From: CAWIOX01 sp963837775
GTDB lineage: Bacteria > Pseudomonadota > Gammaproteobacteria > Burkholderiales > Burkholderiaceae_D
Reading direction: 5' to 3'
Assembly (NCBI GenBank): GCA_963837775.1
Contig: CAWIOX010000001.1
Span: forward strand, 1 to 64,000
DNA length: 64,000 bases
Shown here: positions 1-10,308 of the stretch, piece after piece
Layout of the letters: each line of letters starts with the position of its first letter
Numbering within the stretch: the first letter of the stretch is position 1
Position numbers and translations under genes: made by a program
The notes under the pieces: generated by a model
Databases searched by the model: none
Told to the model about the DNA's origin: nothing
Seen by the model: only the letters and a program-made list of their open reading frames with translations

Positions 1-162
1 AGCCGAGTATGAATCATGGAAATAGCCCAATTCCCGGCAGACTTTATTGCGTTCTGTGGCATTCAGCTTGGAAGGATTGAACCGATTTCTCGAACAAGTC
101 TTTGCTTCTCTGGCCCCGTGAATGCCGGCGAACGAGTGGTAAAACATGGCTATAATGTTGAC

Positions 163-576
163 ATGGTGAATTTTTTCAAATTGAGACGAATGACGGTATG
201 GATCGCATGCTTTGCGATTCTGCTCAATGCGCTCGCGCCATCCTTGTCTCACGCCATGTCAGCACTTTCCGGCACATCATCTTTGTTGACGGAAGTGTGC
301 ACTGCGAATGGCACAAAACTGATTGCCGCAGTCGCAGAAAAAGCACCCGACTCAGCCTTGAAGTCGAATGGCGATCAGAAAAAAAACCTTGCTGCATCAG
401 GTCACTGCCCGTTTTGTTTGCCGCACGATGGCTCCGTCTCCCTGCTTCCCACTGGCGCAATCAGTTTTGCCTTGTCTGCAAAACATGGTCTGATGCCGTC
501 GTTGTTTTACCAATCCCCACAACCATTGTTCTCCTGGGCAGTCGCCCATCCGCGCGATCCGCCTGTTGCTTCCTGA
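163..576 (+). CDS. DUF2946 family protein
   Basis: A 137-residue protein of unknown biochemical function that matches the DUF2946 pattern. It has a short hydrophobic N-terminal segment (WIACFAILLNALAPSLSHA), a cysteine pair in the context HCPFC near residue 90, and a C-terminal PRDPP tail. DUF2946 proteins are commonly found beside copper and TonB-receptor genes, and that is the context here. The reading frame stays open upstream to an ATG at 16, but the residues before 163 look random. ATG 163 or ATG 190 places the hydrophobic segment at the N-terminus, as expected for an exported or membrane-anchored protein. A second DUF2946 gene lies at 10453-10839 on the other strand. The family call is fairly sure; the start is not. 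Confidence 0.75.
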   Translation: MVNFFKLRRMTVWIACFAILLNALAPSLSHAMSALSGTSSLLTEVCTANGTKLIAAVAEKAPDSALKSNGDQKKNLAASGHCPFCLPHDGSVSLLPTGAISFALSAKHGLMPSLFYQSPQPLFSWAVAHPRDPPVAS

Positions 577-833
577 TTGATTTTGAATACTGCTGATTTT
601 CCGTCATGTACCTGGCGGAGAACTGGCGACTTCTCACGTCTTGAGCAACCGGTGTCCTGATCTCAATCCGACTGAAATTGCCATCGTCTTGCGCTGTATC
701 GCGCTTGTGATCCGGCCCGGAACGTCTGATAAGCAAGCATCTGTAGCTACACCATGCATGTATTGCCGGCTCATATACCTGATGAGCATCCGTCGATGCA
801 TGCACTTCCAATCTTGAATTAAAAGGCATCAAC

Positions 834-1292
834 ATGCAAAAAATTGTCCTTACTTCCCTTATTGCTCTGTGCTGTGCCTCCGCCGCTCAGGCGCAGGTCA
901 GCATCAAGGACGCCTGGGTACGTGCCACCGTTGCACAACAAAAAGTGACTGGCGCATTCATGCAACTGAACTCGGCCCAGGATGCGCGCCTGATCGAGGT
1001 GCGCTCCCCCGCCGCTGCGACAGTGGAGCTGCATAAAATGGACATGGTCGACAACGTGATGAAAATGCGCGCTGTTGACGGGCTCGATTTGCCGGCCGGG
1101 AAAAGCGTCGAACTCAAGCCCGGCGGATATCACATCATGCTGATTGACCTCAAGGCGCCGGTCAGGGACGGCGACATGATCCCGATCAGCCTGATCATCG
1201 AAGGCAAAGACAAGAAGCGCGCAACCATCGAGCTCAACGCCATCGCAAAGCCCTTGATTCAGGCGGAAAACCACGCCATGCACGTTCATTAA
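834..1292 (+). CDS. Periplasmic copper chaperone PCu(A)C
   Basis: A 152-residue periplasmic Cu(I) chaperone of the PCu(A)C family (formerly DUF461), which delivers copper to cytochrome oxidase or other cuproproteins. Residues 1-20 form a signal peptide ending AAQA. The family ligand pattern HX10MX21HXM is met exactly by H67, M78, H100 and M102. The tail carries additional His/Met residues (HAMHVH) that could bind copper. It lies in the same orientation as the small gene at 1316, ycnI and the copper-uptake-associated gene, with short gaps, so co-transcription is likely. The start is the only ATG giving a complete signal peptide. Confidence 0.93.
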   Translation: MQKIVLTSLIALCCASAAQAQVSIKDAWVRATVAQQKVTGAFMQLNSAQDARLIEVRSPAAATVELHKMDMVDNVMKMRAVDGLDLPAGKSVELKPGGYHIMLIDLKAPVRDGDMIPISLIIEGKDKKRATIELNAIAKPLIQAENHAMHVH

Positions 1293-1315
1293 GATCACCG
1301 CTCACGGAACCATTT

Positions 1316-1525
1316 ATGCAAACCGGCAAGAACAAATATGCAATCGCAGTGGACCTGATGCGCTGCTTTAACGTGGCCGCAATCTGCTCACTGGCGATTT
1401 GGCATGGGTATGCGTTTTATCTTGAGCAGGCGCTCAGGCAGAGCCCAAAGCCGCCAGCCATCGAATTCAAACTGCAGGACCAGGCCGTCGCCAACCATTC
1501 AACTCAAGCACCACCAAAACCATGA
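1316..1525 (+). CDS. Small single-pass membrane protein, unknown
   Basis: A 69-residue protein that I do not recognise. It has one probable membrane segment around residues 15-35 (CFNVAAICSLAIWHGYAF) followed by a short hydrophilic, proline-rich tail. Its stop codon overlaps the ATG of the next gene (ycnI, 1522), a typical translational coupling, and it sits 23 bases after the PCu(A)C gene. The coupling and position support it as a real member of the copper operon. Its function cannot be inferred beyond membrane location. Confidence 0.6.
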   Translation: MQTGKNKYAIAVDLMRCFNVAAICSLAIWHGYAFYLEQALRQSPKPPAIEFKLQDQAVANHSTQAPPKP

Positions 1526-2037
1526 AAAAAATAACCTTATTGACGCTGGCATTACTGGCCAGCCAAGTTGCATCTGCTCACGTCACACTGGACCAACCCA
1601 CTGCGCAGGCAGGGGCGTATCACAAACTGACCTTCAAGGTAGGGCATGGCTGCGATGGCAGCGCAACGCACACCGTCAAGGTCAGTCTGCCGGACGGCGT
1701 GGCGGGCGCCAAACCGATGCCCAAAGCCGGCTGGAAAATCAACACCCTGATCGAACCATTGGCCACGCCCTACACCTCGCACGGCAAGACCATTTCCAGC
1801 GACGTACGAGAGGTCAGCTGGAGCGGCGGGCTGTTGCCCGATGCGCATTACGATGAATTCTCGATGCAGGTGAAGTTGCCCGACACGCCAGGAAAACTTT
1901 ACTTCAAAGTCAGCCAACTATGCGAGCAAGGACGCTGGGATTGGGTCGAAATTCCCCGAGACGGACAAAGCAGAAAAGACTTGAAGGCGCCGGCACCGGT
2001 GCTGGATGTGCAAGCCAGGCAAGACGCTGCGCACTAA
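1522..2037 (+). CDS. YcnI-like (DUF1775) copper-binding protein
   Basis: A 171-residue exported protein of the YcnI/DUF1775 family. The signal peptide (residues 1-19) ends ASA, and the mature protein then begins with histidine 20 (HVTLDQP). YcnI proteins use this N-terminal histidine, with a nearby acidic residue and a conserved tryptophan, to bind Cu(II). The conserved GWK (near residue 70) and EVSWSGG (near residue 97) segments are visible. Unlike Bacillus YcnI there is no obvious C-terminal membrane anchor, so the protein should be soluble in the periplasm. The family often pairs with PCu(A)C, as here. Confidence 0.9.
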   Translation: MKKITLLTLALLASQVASAHVTLDQPTAQAGAYHKLTFKVGHGCDGSATHTVKVSLPDGVAGAKPMPKAGWKINTLIEPLATPYTSHGKTISSDVREVSWSGGLLPDAHYDEFSMQVKLPDTPGKLYFKVSQLCEQGRWDWVEIPRDGQSRKDLKAPAPVLDVQARQDAAH

Positions 2038-2065
2038 CACTCTCTCAAACCAAGGAAAACATTCC

Positions 2066-2533
2066 ATGAAAACCCTTAGCTTTACCCATGTATTTCCGGC
2101 CTTCATTGCGGTCTTTTTGGCCGCGACCGTGTCGGCCGCGGTCGCGCAAACCACGGACAACTCGCCGCAGCAGCAAATACGGACACTGGTTTCCAGCACT
2201 TACGATCAGCCCGACCACAAAGTGGAAACCTCGCCTATCGTCGTCGCCGACGGCTATGCCATCGCCGACTGGGTTCAAGGTGAAAAAGGCGGACGCGCAT
2301 TACTGCGCCGTACCAACGGAGCGTGGGAAATCATCGCCTGCGGCGGCGATGGTCTGAAAGAGATCAAGACCCTCAACGATGCCGGCATAGCCAAAGAGAC
2401 CGCCAAGAATCTTGTCGCGCAATTGATTAAGGCCGAGCAGTCCGTCAGCGCCGACCGGGTGAAACGCTTCGGCTTGTTCGGCACACCCAACGATCCGAGA
2501 CTGACCGAGCATCACAACCATTCCCAACCATAA
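2066..2533 (+). CDS. Copper uptake system-associated protein
   Basis: A 155-residue exported protein with a signal peptide ending VAQ near residue 28. It resembles the small proteins usually named copper uptake system-associated protein. It has a compact domain containing WVQGEKGGRALLRR and WEIIACGGDGL, and a His-rich tail (EHHNHSQP). ATG 2066 was chosen because it follows an AAGGAAAA ribosome-binding site and starts a clear signal peptide; the frame is open further upstream without either. It lies 28 bases after ycnI and 20 bases before the TonB receptor gene. Its mechanism is unknown. Confidence 0.75.
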   Translation: MKTLSFTHVFPAFIAVFLAATVSAAVAQTTDNSPQQQIRTLVSSTYDQPDHKVETSPIVVADGYAIADWVQGEKGGRALLRRTNGAWEIIACGGDGLKEIKTLNDAGIAKETAKNLVAQLIKAEQSVSADRVKRFGLFGTPNDPRLTEHHNHSQP

Positions 2534-2553
2534 TTTTAAGAAGACACTCCGAT

Positions 2554-4471
2554 ATGAAACTGAAACATCACAAACTGGCTTTGGCGGTTTCGCTCGCCTT
2601 TGCCGGCGGCGTCCATGCGCAAACAGCAACCCTGCCCGCCGTCGTCGTCACAGCGCGGCCGGTGATTGAAGAGGTGAAAGTCGATGCTTACTCCAGCACT
2701 TCCGCGGTAGTCACCGAGAATCAATTGCGCGATCAGAACGCTGTCGATGTCGCTTCCGCCTTGCGCCGCACCCCGGGCGTGCAGATTTCCCGCTATAACC
2801 CGGTGGGCGCATTTGGCGGCGATCAGGGCGGCGCGGTGTTCATCCGCGGCATGGGCGTCAGCCGCCCGGGCAGTGAAATCAAGGCTTATATCGATGGCGT
2901 GCCGTTTTATATGGGGGTGTGGAACCATCCCTTGCTCGATTTGTTGCCGGTCAACGGCATGCAATCGATCACGGTATACAAGAGTCCGCAACCGCAGGTC
3001 AATGGCAACAACTTCGCATCGATCAATCTGCAGACCAAGCGTGCGACCGAAGATGGCGTGCATGGCGACGCCAGTCTGTCGGCCGGATCGTTCGGCACGG
3101 TGATCGAACAAGCCAATCTGGTCGGTCGCCAGGGCAACCTGGATTACACGCTGGCGCAAGGCCATGCCGAATCGAATGGACACCGCGCCAATGCGAATGG
3201 CGAGCTGAACAACGTCATGGGGCGCGTAGGCTTGCGGCTCAATGACAACTGGACTGCCGGCGCCAGCTTCCTGTATGTCGACAATAAGGCACGCGATCCC
3301 GGCGATAACCGGGTCGCGGCGCCGACAGTGGCGCCGCAATACAATACCCAGGCTGGCATGATCACAGCCAGCGCAGCGCACGTGCATGGCGACTGGCGCG
3401 GGGAATTCCTCTTGTACAGCAACAGCGGGGAAGGCAACTGGCTCAATCAGCCTGCGCTGGACGGTGACACGCTGAGCAAGTTCCGCATGAGCGGCCTGCG
3501 CTGGAAGGAACAGTTCTCTCCGTGGGCGGGCGGTACGGTGGTGGCCGGCGTCGATCACGACCGGATTTCAGGAAATGTTCAGTTCAATCGCGTCGCTCCG
3601 GCGCCGCAAGGCAGTTTTGATGCGCCGACCTTCAAGATCACGTCGCCCTACCTGTCATTGAATCAACAGATCGCGCTCAACCAGGACTGGACATTGGTGC
3701 CGTCGGCAGGACTGCGTTTCTATGAGCACAGCGAGTTCCAGTCCAAGTCGGCACCGCATGCAGGCGTGTCGCTGGTGTCCGAAAAGCTGACCGTATTCGC
3801 CAACGTCTCGCGCGGCATCAACTACCCGGGACTGGAAACAACGGTCCTTTCGTCATTGATCGCGCCGCTCGGCACCAGTTGGAAACAATTGTCGGCGGAG
3901 GAACTCGATCATGCGGAAGTGGGTGTGAAATTCTCGCCCACGGATGCCACGCAAATCGACCTCAGCATCTTCAACGACAACGTAAAGAATCGCTATGTCT
4001 TCGGTTTCCCGCCCGATGTACCGCCACCGCCCCAGTTCATCAATCTCGGACGCGTACCGGATGAAGGGCGCGGAACTGGCAATCCGGCAAACCATTGCGC
4101 GTGATTGGACCGTCTTCGGCGGTCTGACACTGCTCGACCCCAGCATCGATAACCTGCCGTATACGCCATCGCGAGCGCTCACCGTCGGCGTGAATGGACA
4201 GCTGGGGCCGATTCGCATCGCATTTGACGCCCAATACCAATCGGAAGTATGGGCGTTGAACCGTGCGCGTGCTGCTGGCGCGATCAACACGGACAAGGTG
4301 AGTGGATTCACGGTAGCAAATACCCGTGTTTCATATCCGGTGCCGGCGCTGGGCAAGAAGGGCGAAATCTTCGTCGCAGTCGAAAATCTGTTTGACCGCG
4401 ACCATGCTTACCGCCCCGGCTATCCAATGCCGGGAAGATCGGGCCAAGTCGGTTTGTCCGCCAGCTTTTGA
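2554..4471 (+). pseudogene. TonB-dependent receptor, frameshifted (copper cluster)
   Basis: An outer-membrane TonB-dependent receptor. It has a signal peptide ending VHAQ, a plug domain (residues about 30-160, with QISRYNP and IRGMGV), and a beta-barrel ending in a terminal phenylalanine (GLSASF), as expected for an outer-membrane protein. The frame breaks near 4051. Removing one base there (after CTCGGA) joins NLG to AYRMKGAELAI and restores a receptor of about 638 residues. No other stop or degeneration is seen, so this is either a sequencing error or a very recent inactivation. Its position after four copper genes suggests a copper or copper-chelate substrate; this is inference. Confidence 0.8.
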
Positions 4472-4503
4472 TGGTGATGCAATGACGATTTGATCATGCG
4501 AGG

Positions 4504-4529
4504 GGAATGCCGACACGGATCGGCATTCC
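4504..4529 (+). terminator. Inverted repeat after TonB receptor gene
   Basis: A perfect 10-bp stem, GGAATGCCGA / TCGGCATTCC, with loop CACGGA, 33 bases after the receptor stop codon. No T-run follows, so it is not a canonical intrinsic terminator. It may still end or stabilise the copper transcript. It overlaps an upstream in-frame ATG (4507) of the next gene, which argues against that ATG as the real start. Confidence 0.5.
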
Positions 4530-4614
4530 TCGGGAGAAATGTAGTTTGGTTTTGGTGACGTATATCGAGAAGCAAGGTTTGAATAATGCAATTGAGATGC
4601 CTGTGATATTGCCG

Positions 4615-5292
4615 ATGAATAACTCTATGCTCAGCCTGAAAAGTATTGTTGCAAATTCGTCGCTATTCAAGATGCTGGATGATGCTCAGCTTGAGCAGAT
4701 TGTCGCTGGCACCCGTTTGTCGCGCATCGGTGCCGACATGACCGTCATCAATCAAGGTGATGTTGCCAATGGGGCATTCTGGATTGTGTACGGACAAGTG
4801 AAAATCGTCTTGAATATGAAGAATGGCAATAAAAAAATTCTGGAGATCCTGGGCGAGAACACATGGTTCGGCTTGGGCGAGATGCTGTTGGATCGGCCCC
4901 ATCTTGCCTTGGTTAAAACGACGACTGATTCGATGTTGCTGCACACGGATCGCGCTACGATCCTGCAGGTGGCAGAACAGAATTTTGCATTTTCCCGTGA
5001 ACTCATGAATTGCGTCGGGCGCCAGCTCCATGGATTGGTGAATGATATTGAAAGTTACTCGCAAACGGCCAAGCAGCGACTGGCGGACTACCTGCTCAGG
5101 CAAAGCCAGCGCGAATCGAGCGACGATATCGAGCTGGTCGCGAACAAGGCGCTGATCGCGTCCAGGCTCAGCCTGACGCCAGAGACCTTGTCGCGTCTAT
5201 TCAATAATTTTTCTGCGAATGGCCTGATTTCGATGTCTGGACGGCACATCAAAATACTCGATTACGACCGGATGTCTGCGGAATTGATGTAA
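4615..5292 (+). CDS. Crp/Fnr family transcription regulator
   Basis: A Crp/Fnr-type regulator with an N-terminal cyclic-nucleotide-binding-like beta-roll (residues about 15-125, including INQGDVANGAFWIVYGQVKI), a dimerisation helix, and a C-terminal winged HTH (KALIASRLSLTPETLSRLF). No N-terminal cysteine cluster is present, so an FNR-type iron-sulfur sensor is unlikely; the effector is unknown. The frame is open from 4507, but that start lies in the hairpin at 4504-4529. Starts at 4597, 4615 or 4627 give the usual length of about 225 residues, and none has a strong ribosome-binding site. It lies between the copper receptor gene and copC-copD and could regulate either. Confidence 0.82.
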   Translation: MNNSMLSLKSIVANSSLFKMLDDAQLEQIVAGTRLSRIGADMTVINQGDVANGAFWIVYGQVKIVLNMKNGNKKILEILGENTWFGLGEMLLDRPHLALVKTTTDSMLLHTDRATILQVAEQNFAFSRELMNCVGRQLHGLVNDIESYSQTAKQRLADYLLRQSQRESSDDIELVANKALIASRLSLTPETLSRLFNNFSANGLISMSGRHIKILDYDRMSAELM

Positions 5293-5512
5293 TGTCATAT
5301 CATCAAACAAGACATTGATTGACATGAAATTTGGATGCGGCAGCAGGAACGATATTTACTCTTGATAAAAACCGTTCTCAAATTAAGCCGCCATCCAAAA
5401 AACGGTGGTTTTCTCTTCATTTTTCCGGCCAAAATTTGTCTCTGTGCGGTTTTTATTTTTCTGCTGTAATCGGCATATGGGCACGGCCATTATTCACCAA
5501 AGAGGGCATATC

Positions 5513-5882
5513 ATGACTCGGTTGCACAGACTCCTTTTCACTTCGGTACTTGCAGGCATGGCTTTTGTCAGCGGGCTTGCCTGGGCGCACGCAAAACTAC
5601 AAAATGCCGTCCCTGCCGCGGGAGCGACGCTCGACAGCGCCTCCGAAGGAAATTTCCCTGCATTTCAACGAAAAACTCGAAGCGGCATTCAGTTCGGTGA
5701 AGGTCACCGATAGCGCCGGCCAACCCATCGGTGCCGCCAAGTCGCATCTGGACCCGGCCAAGCCGTCCACGCTAAGGCTTGAGCTGCCGAGCTTAAAGCC
5801 GGGCACCTATGGCGTGCACTGGGCTGTAGTGGGGCAAGACGGTCACCGCATAAAGGGCGAGTACAAATTCACGGTAAAGTGA
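5513..5882 (+). pseudogene. copC: CopC copper resistance protein, frameshifted
   Basis: A periplasmic Cu(II)-binding protein of the CopC family. The signal peptide ends WA and is followed by the mature N-terminal histidine (HAKLQNAVPAAG). The conserved segments HFNEKLEAAF, SLKPGTYGVHW and GQDGHRIKGEY carry the expected copper ligands (N-terminal His and the D-x-H pair). The frame shifts at about 5642: dropping one T turns the reading into APKEISLHF and restores about 122 residues. The ATG at 5513 follows an AGAGGG ribosome-binding site. The copD start codon follows immediately after the copC stop. This is probably a sequencing error or a fresh mutation. Confidence 0.85.
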
Positions 5883-6829
5883 ATGAGCATGGTTTTGCTG
5901 TTTAAAGGGGCTTCCACCGTACTGTTGAATGCCAGTTTGGCCTGGATGACGGGCGCATTTTTCGCGCGCATCTGGTTGGACAATTGCCCGGCAGGCTGGT
6001 GTGATAGAGCGAGGCAACGGCTTTATTTCTCCATGCTTGGCGCCGCAGGAATTTGCATCGTGGGCAGTTTCTGTACGCTGTGGGCGGAAACCGCGGTAAT
6101 GAGCGACGCCACTCTCTGGGATGCGCGTGGCGCATTCTGGACCATGTTGAGCATGACCCATTATGGACATGCCGGACTGTGCGGACTGGTCACGCTGACG
6201 GGCATCGCTGGCGCATGCCTTGCCCGTAACAAATTGCATGACAGGCACGCCTGCGATTTTGTAGTCGTAGCGCTTCTATTGGTTTTTGCGTTTACGCGCG
6301 TCATCGTCAGCCACGCGGCCCTCAACGGCATGTTCGGACTGGATGTATGGGTGGAATGGCTGCACTTGCTTCTGATTGGTCTATGGGCCGGTGCCGTGAT
6401 GGTTTCAGGATGGATGGTATTGCCGTGCGCTTGCATTCTCCAAAAAAACGAATGGCGGGCTACAAGCGGCTTCCTGAAAGCGCTATCGCGGTCAGCGACC
6501 ATTGCGTTGGCCGGGATAGGTGCAACTGGCGCGTATAACGCCTATCGGGGGCTCGGGAGTTTGGACAAGCTGTCTGGAAACGCCTACGGACACGCGCTGA
6601 CGATCAAGCTGTGCCTTGTCACTGTCGCAGTCGGCCTTGGCGCATTTAACCGATTTATTGGCTTTCCTGCAGTAGTGATATCAGATGTCAGTCAGATTCG
6701 CAGGCGATGGCGTTACCGGCCGCCATGCATCGCCTTGTTTTCATTCTCCGCCTGGAATCCGTCGTTTTGCTGGGGGTTCTGATTGCTGCAGCGGTGTTGA
6801 CGGGCGAAGCCCCGCCAGTTTCGTCTTGA
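5883..6829 (+). pseudogene. copD: CopD copper transport membrane protein, frameshifted near C-terminus
   Basis: An inner-membrane protein of the CopD family, with about eight hydrophobic segments and conserved histidines in VSHAALNGMFG and WVEWLHLLLIGLWAGA. CopD works with CopC in moving copper from periplasm to cytoplasm. The uninterrupted frame from 5883 runs to 6782 with an atypical arginine-rich tail. One base missing near 6690-6700 would continue into MALPAAMHRLVFILRLESVV and a last membrane helix (GVLIAAAVLTG), ending at 6829, which is the expected CopD C-terminus. It follows copC directly. Confidence 0.8.
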
Positions 6830-6987
6830 CGTGCGATAAATTGTTCCAGAGCCGGACAGTACGCTTTTGCCGCGACACAGCGTGTGCTGCTGCAGCAGCT
6901 TGATGTTGAATGCCGAGCGCAGCCGGAACCCATAGGCCGTCAGCCTGCAATGCACGCGCAAGGCTTCGTTTTCCAGACTTGCGCGGC

Positions 6988-7080
6988 TATAAAATATACT
7001 GCTGCCAGTATTTTTTAATATGCAGCTAAACATAAGCGGCTGAGCACTTGTTTTTGATGATACTCCCGTTATTTGTTTGA
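6988..7080 (+). repeat. Two-hairpin intergenic repeat, copy A
   Basis: One member of a repeat family of about 90 bp found at seven places in this window. It opens with AAAATATACTG, loop CTGC, CAGTATTTTTT (hairpin 1). It has a degenerate AGCGGCT centre and ends with TGATGATACTCCC. The 3' end overlaps the last codons of the PepSY gene on the other strand. Its hairpin 2 is weaker than in other copies. Confidence 0.65.
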
Positions 7081-8274
7081 ATTTGCAGCCCGTTCTGGAG
7101 GCCAACCCGCGCTTGCGGATTGCTTTGCGTTGCCTTGGGCATTCCGCTGCGCGACATGTCGCTTGGCCCGTTTCTTTTGTTGCCAGCGCAGCAGGCCGGT
7201 GACGAACATCAGGGGCAGGATCAGACCCGACAGCAGCACGATGATGCGGCCCGCCAGGCCGAACGCTTCTCCGCTATGCAATGGATGCAGCCAGGCAAGC
7301 AGGCCATCGCCCCCCGACCGCTGACGTGCATCTTGCTGCGCCAGCAATTTGCCGCTGTATTGATCGACCCAGACCATCGTTTTGGGAAAGCGCCGTCCGG
7401 GTTCGCCCTGCTGGTACAGGCGGATCAGATAAGTGCCGGCATCATCCTTGGGCGTCTCAACCCAGCGCACTTCTGCCTGCGGGAAGCGCGCTTGCGCAAC
7501 GGCAACTGCGCTGTCGATTGAAACCACTTGCTTGGCGCCATGCGCTTGCGACACGACATGCGGCGTCGTCGATAGCGGCGAAAACCAGTTGATCAGCGGG
7601 TTGGCCCAGGCGGGCAAATCGAGCGCGAAGCCGCTCAGCGCCACCACCAGCAACACCGGGGCGCCAACAATGCCGCCGAATTTGTGCAGGTCGTAAGTGC
7701 GCCGGATACGGCCGGCACGCCAGCGCAGCCGAAATGCGCTGCGCCAGTTGGCATGCGCCGGCCACCACAGATACAGGCCCGATAGCAGCGCGAGCGCCAG
7801 CAGCAAGCCCGCGACGCCGATGATCGTTGCGCCCCAACCGTCGATCAGCAGCAGGTAATGCAGATCGTAGATCCAGGTCATCAGCGTTTCGCCCCAGAAG
7901 CGCTTGCTGCTGATGTCCAGGCTGTAGGGATTGACCGAAACCGTCAACGGCGCAAAACCCAGGTGCCTGGTTTCGTCCGGCTTGTAATAGCGCGCCATCA
8001 CAGGCTGGTCGCTGTCCATTGGCAATTCAAGCCGCCAGCCCCCTTGCCGCTGCGGCTGCCCGGCCTTGAGCGCGGCCAGCACGGCCGCCAATGGTTGCGC
8101 TTTGCCCTGCGCGTGCACCGCGATCTGCGGATTGAGCCACTGATCGATGTCGACATAAAACACCAGCAGACTGCCGCTGATCCCGGCCACCACAAACACC
8201 ATCCCGAGCCATAGCCCGAGATGGAAATGCAGCTGCAGCCAGATTTTGCGCAGCCGCTGTTTAAGCGTTTTCAT
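7069..8274 (-). CDS. PepSY-associated TM helix protein
   Basis: A 401-residue inner-membrane protein of the PepSY-TM family. It has four or five transmembrane segments (near residues 15-40, 140-170, 195-225 and 340-365), with PepSY-like periplasmic segments between them and conserved histidines near the membrane (LHFHLGLWLG, DLHYLLL, YDLHKFGG). Such proteins sit next to TonB receptors and are proposed to reduce imported ferric or cupric chelates at the inner membrane. ATG 8274 was preferred to an in-frame TTG at 8283. The TonB receptor gene lies 18 bases upstream in the same orientation, so the two are likely co-transcribed. The C-terminus is basic and Asn/Gln-rich. Confidence 0.88.
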   Translation of the reverse strand: MKTLKQRLRKIWLQLHFHLGLWLGMVFVVAGISGSLLVFYVDIDQWLNPQIAVHAQGKAQPLAAVLAALKAGQPQRQGGWRLELPMDSDQPVMARYYKPDETRHLGFAPLTVSVNPYSLDISSKRFWGETLMTWIYDLHYLLLIDGWGATIIGVAGLLLALALLSGLYLWWPAHANWRSAFRLRWRAGRIRRTYDLHKFGGIVGAPVLLVVALSGFALDLPAWANPLINWFSPLSTTPHVVSQAHGAKQVVSIDSAVAVAQARFPQAEVRWVETPKDDAGTYLIRLYQQGEPGRRFPKTMVWVDQYSGKLLAQQDARQRSGGDGLLAWLHPLHSGEAFGLAGRIIVLLSGLILPLMFVTGLLRWQQKKRAKRHVAQRNAQGNAKQSASAGWPPERAANSNK

Positions 8275-8292
8275 AGTGGGCAAAAACCTGCA

Positions 8293-10308
8293 TCAGAACT
8301 GCGCATTGAGCGATACAAACAACGCGCGCGGGCTGCCCGGCGCATGCAGGGACTGGGTGCCGTCGTGCCACACGTATTCCCAATCCTGATTGGTCGCATT
8401 TTTAAGCTGCGCCTCGATGCGGATATCTTTCGACCATTGATACGTCGCGCCGACATTCGACAAAAAATAGCCGCCGAACTTGCCGCTGCTATTGGTGCGT
8501 TCCAGGTAGTAGTCGCCCTGGCCGTTGGCCCAGTAAGACAGCTTCCACTGCGGCGACAGCTGATAATCGACCCCGCCGGAAATCAGGTAGCGCGGCACAT
8601 GGTCGATTTCCTTGTCCAGGCTGAGCGGCGTGCGATTGTCCGGCGTCAGGATGCGCGATTTCTGGATCGAGTAGGCAAACCAGAGCTGAGGTGTCCTTGG
8701 CCGGCTTTACATTGGCCTGGAAATCAATGCCCTGGCGTTGCGTTTTACCGATGTTTTCCACATCGTTGCTGGCGGCGCCCAGCTTGCGGCGCGCCTCATT
8801 CGACGCGACTTGCTGCCACAGCGCGATACGCCCCTCCAGCCACGGCGCAGGCGCAAACTTGATGCCGCTTTCCCAGCCGTCGTTGATCGATGGCGCGACG
8901 TTGGTGTTGGCGGTGTTGTAAGAACCCGCGCCGACGCCGATCTGGAAGCTGCGGCCCCAGTTTCCGTACAGCGAATACGCATCGTTCAACGCATACACCG
9001 CGCTGAGCTTCGGTTGCCCGATGCTGCCATAGTTATTGATGCCGTAACTTGCGCCGTTGGTATCGCGCAGCGTGCCGCGAATCTGGTCAACCCGGTAGGC
9101 CGGGATCAGCTTCAGCTTGGCGGTCGGGCGGATCACCGCCTGCACAAAGGCGCCGCTGGTATCGAAGTCGAAGTCCTGGTCACGGGTTTGCGCTGTAGCG
9201 ACCCGGTTTGCTGTGGTCCAGCGCTGGCTCTGGTTGGATTGATGTTCGGTACTCAGCCCGCCCTCCAGCGCAACATCATGCGCCCAGCTGACGCCGGGGC
9301 GATAGGTCAGCGTGGTCAGCGCACCCACATGGGTTTCATCTTCAAAACGCTCTTGCTGCTTGTTGCCCGGTGCAAAGGTGACCCAGCGCCGGTCATCGAC
9401 ATGGTTCAGATAGAGTTTGGATGACCAGGACCAGCGCTCATTGAATGCCATGTCGAGATGGCCGCTGAGCTGGCCGAGCTTGCGTTCGCCGCCATCGCTG
9501 GCGTTGCGCGCGGCCGATGCGGCAGGGTCGTTGCGCGACTCGGCATACGTCATGTAGCCGGGCTCATCGGTCTTGTTCTCGTAATAGCGCGCGATCACGC
9601 CGGCACGCAGCCGTCCGTCTGCCGAGTCGAAGAACCACTTGCCGCCAAACGAAGTCTTGTCGGAATCGGATGCGCACGATAGCCGTCGGTGTGCTGCGCG
9701 CCGACGAAATAGTTCTGCGAGATGCCGTTGGCCTCGATCCCTTTGGAGAACTGGAGATCCTTCGATCCAAAGCTGCCCACGCCGGCGCGTGCCTCGTTAT
9801 AGTTGCCGCCGCTGCGGGTCGTGACATTCACGTTGCCGGCAACATTGTGCATGCCGTAACGCGGGTCGTTGGTGCCGCGCACCACTTCGATGGATTCAAT
9901 CTCCAGCGGGAAAATCATGTCCAGGTAGGGCATGTTGCCGGCGTTGTTATTGCTCGGTACGCCATCGATCAGCAGCTTCACCGCGTTGATTTCGCGTTCG
10001 CCGTTGAATCCGCGGAACGAGAAGCCGCCGGACACAGCGCCCTGGCCCATATCGGTGAGCTGCACCCCCGGCGCGCGGCCCAGCAATTCCCAGCTGTAAC
10101 GGACATTTTGTTGCGCGACCAGATCGCCGCCCAGCACATCGACCGAACTGAGCACGCTGCGCGTTGGCAAGGCCCCGGCGCTGGTGGCTTGCACCCGCAC
10201 CTCGCCCAGTACCAGCGTTGAATCGGCCGCATTGGGGGCGGACTGCGCCGCGCCAAGCAGAGGGAAGGCGGCAGACATGAGCGCCACCAGAACATGAGGT
10301 TTACACAT
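8293..10308 (-). pseudogene. TonB-dependent receptor, two frameshifts
   Basis: A second TonB-dependent outer-membrane receptor of about 670 residues. The signal peptide ends GAAQS, the TonB box region is LVLGEVRVQA, and the plug carries VSGGFSFRGFNGE and YGMHNVAGNVNV. The barrel ends in phenylalanine (LFVSLNAQF). Two single-base changes break it. One base is missing near 9670 (restoring GYRAHSDSDKTSFGG). One extra base at about 8683 interrupts DTSAWFAYSIQKSRIL. ATG 10308 starts the signal peptide. The downstream PepSY gene suggests import of a metal chelate followed by reduction; whether the metal is iron or copper cannot be told. Confidence 0.82.

Noticed and set aside
4507..4614. N-terminal extension of the Crp-type regulator from ATG 4507
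   Set aside because: The start lies inside the 4504-4529 hairpin, has no ribosome-binding site, and the added residues do not match the family.
6832..6987. Remnant gene on the minus strand between copD and the PepSY gene
   Set aside because: A frame reading LTAYGFRLRSAFNIKLLQQ looked protein-like, but no family could be named and there is no start signal.
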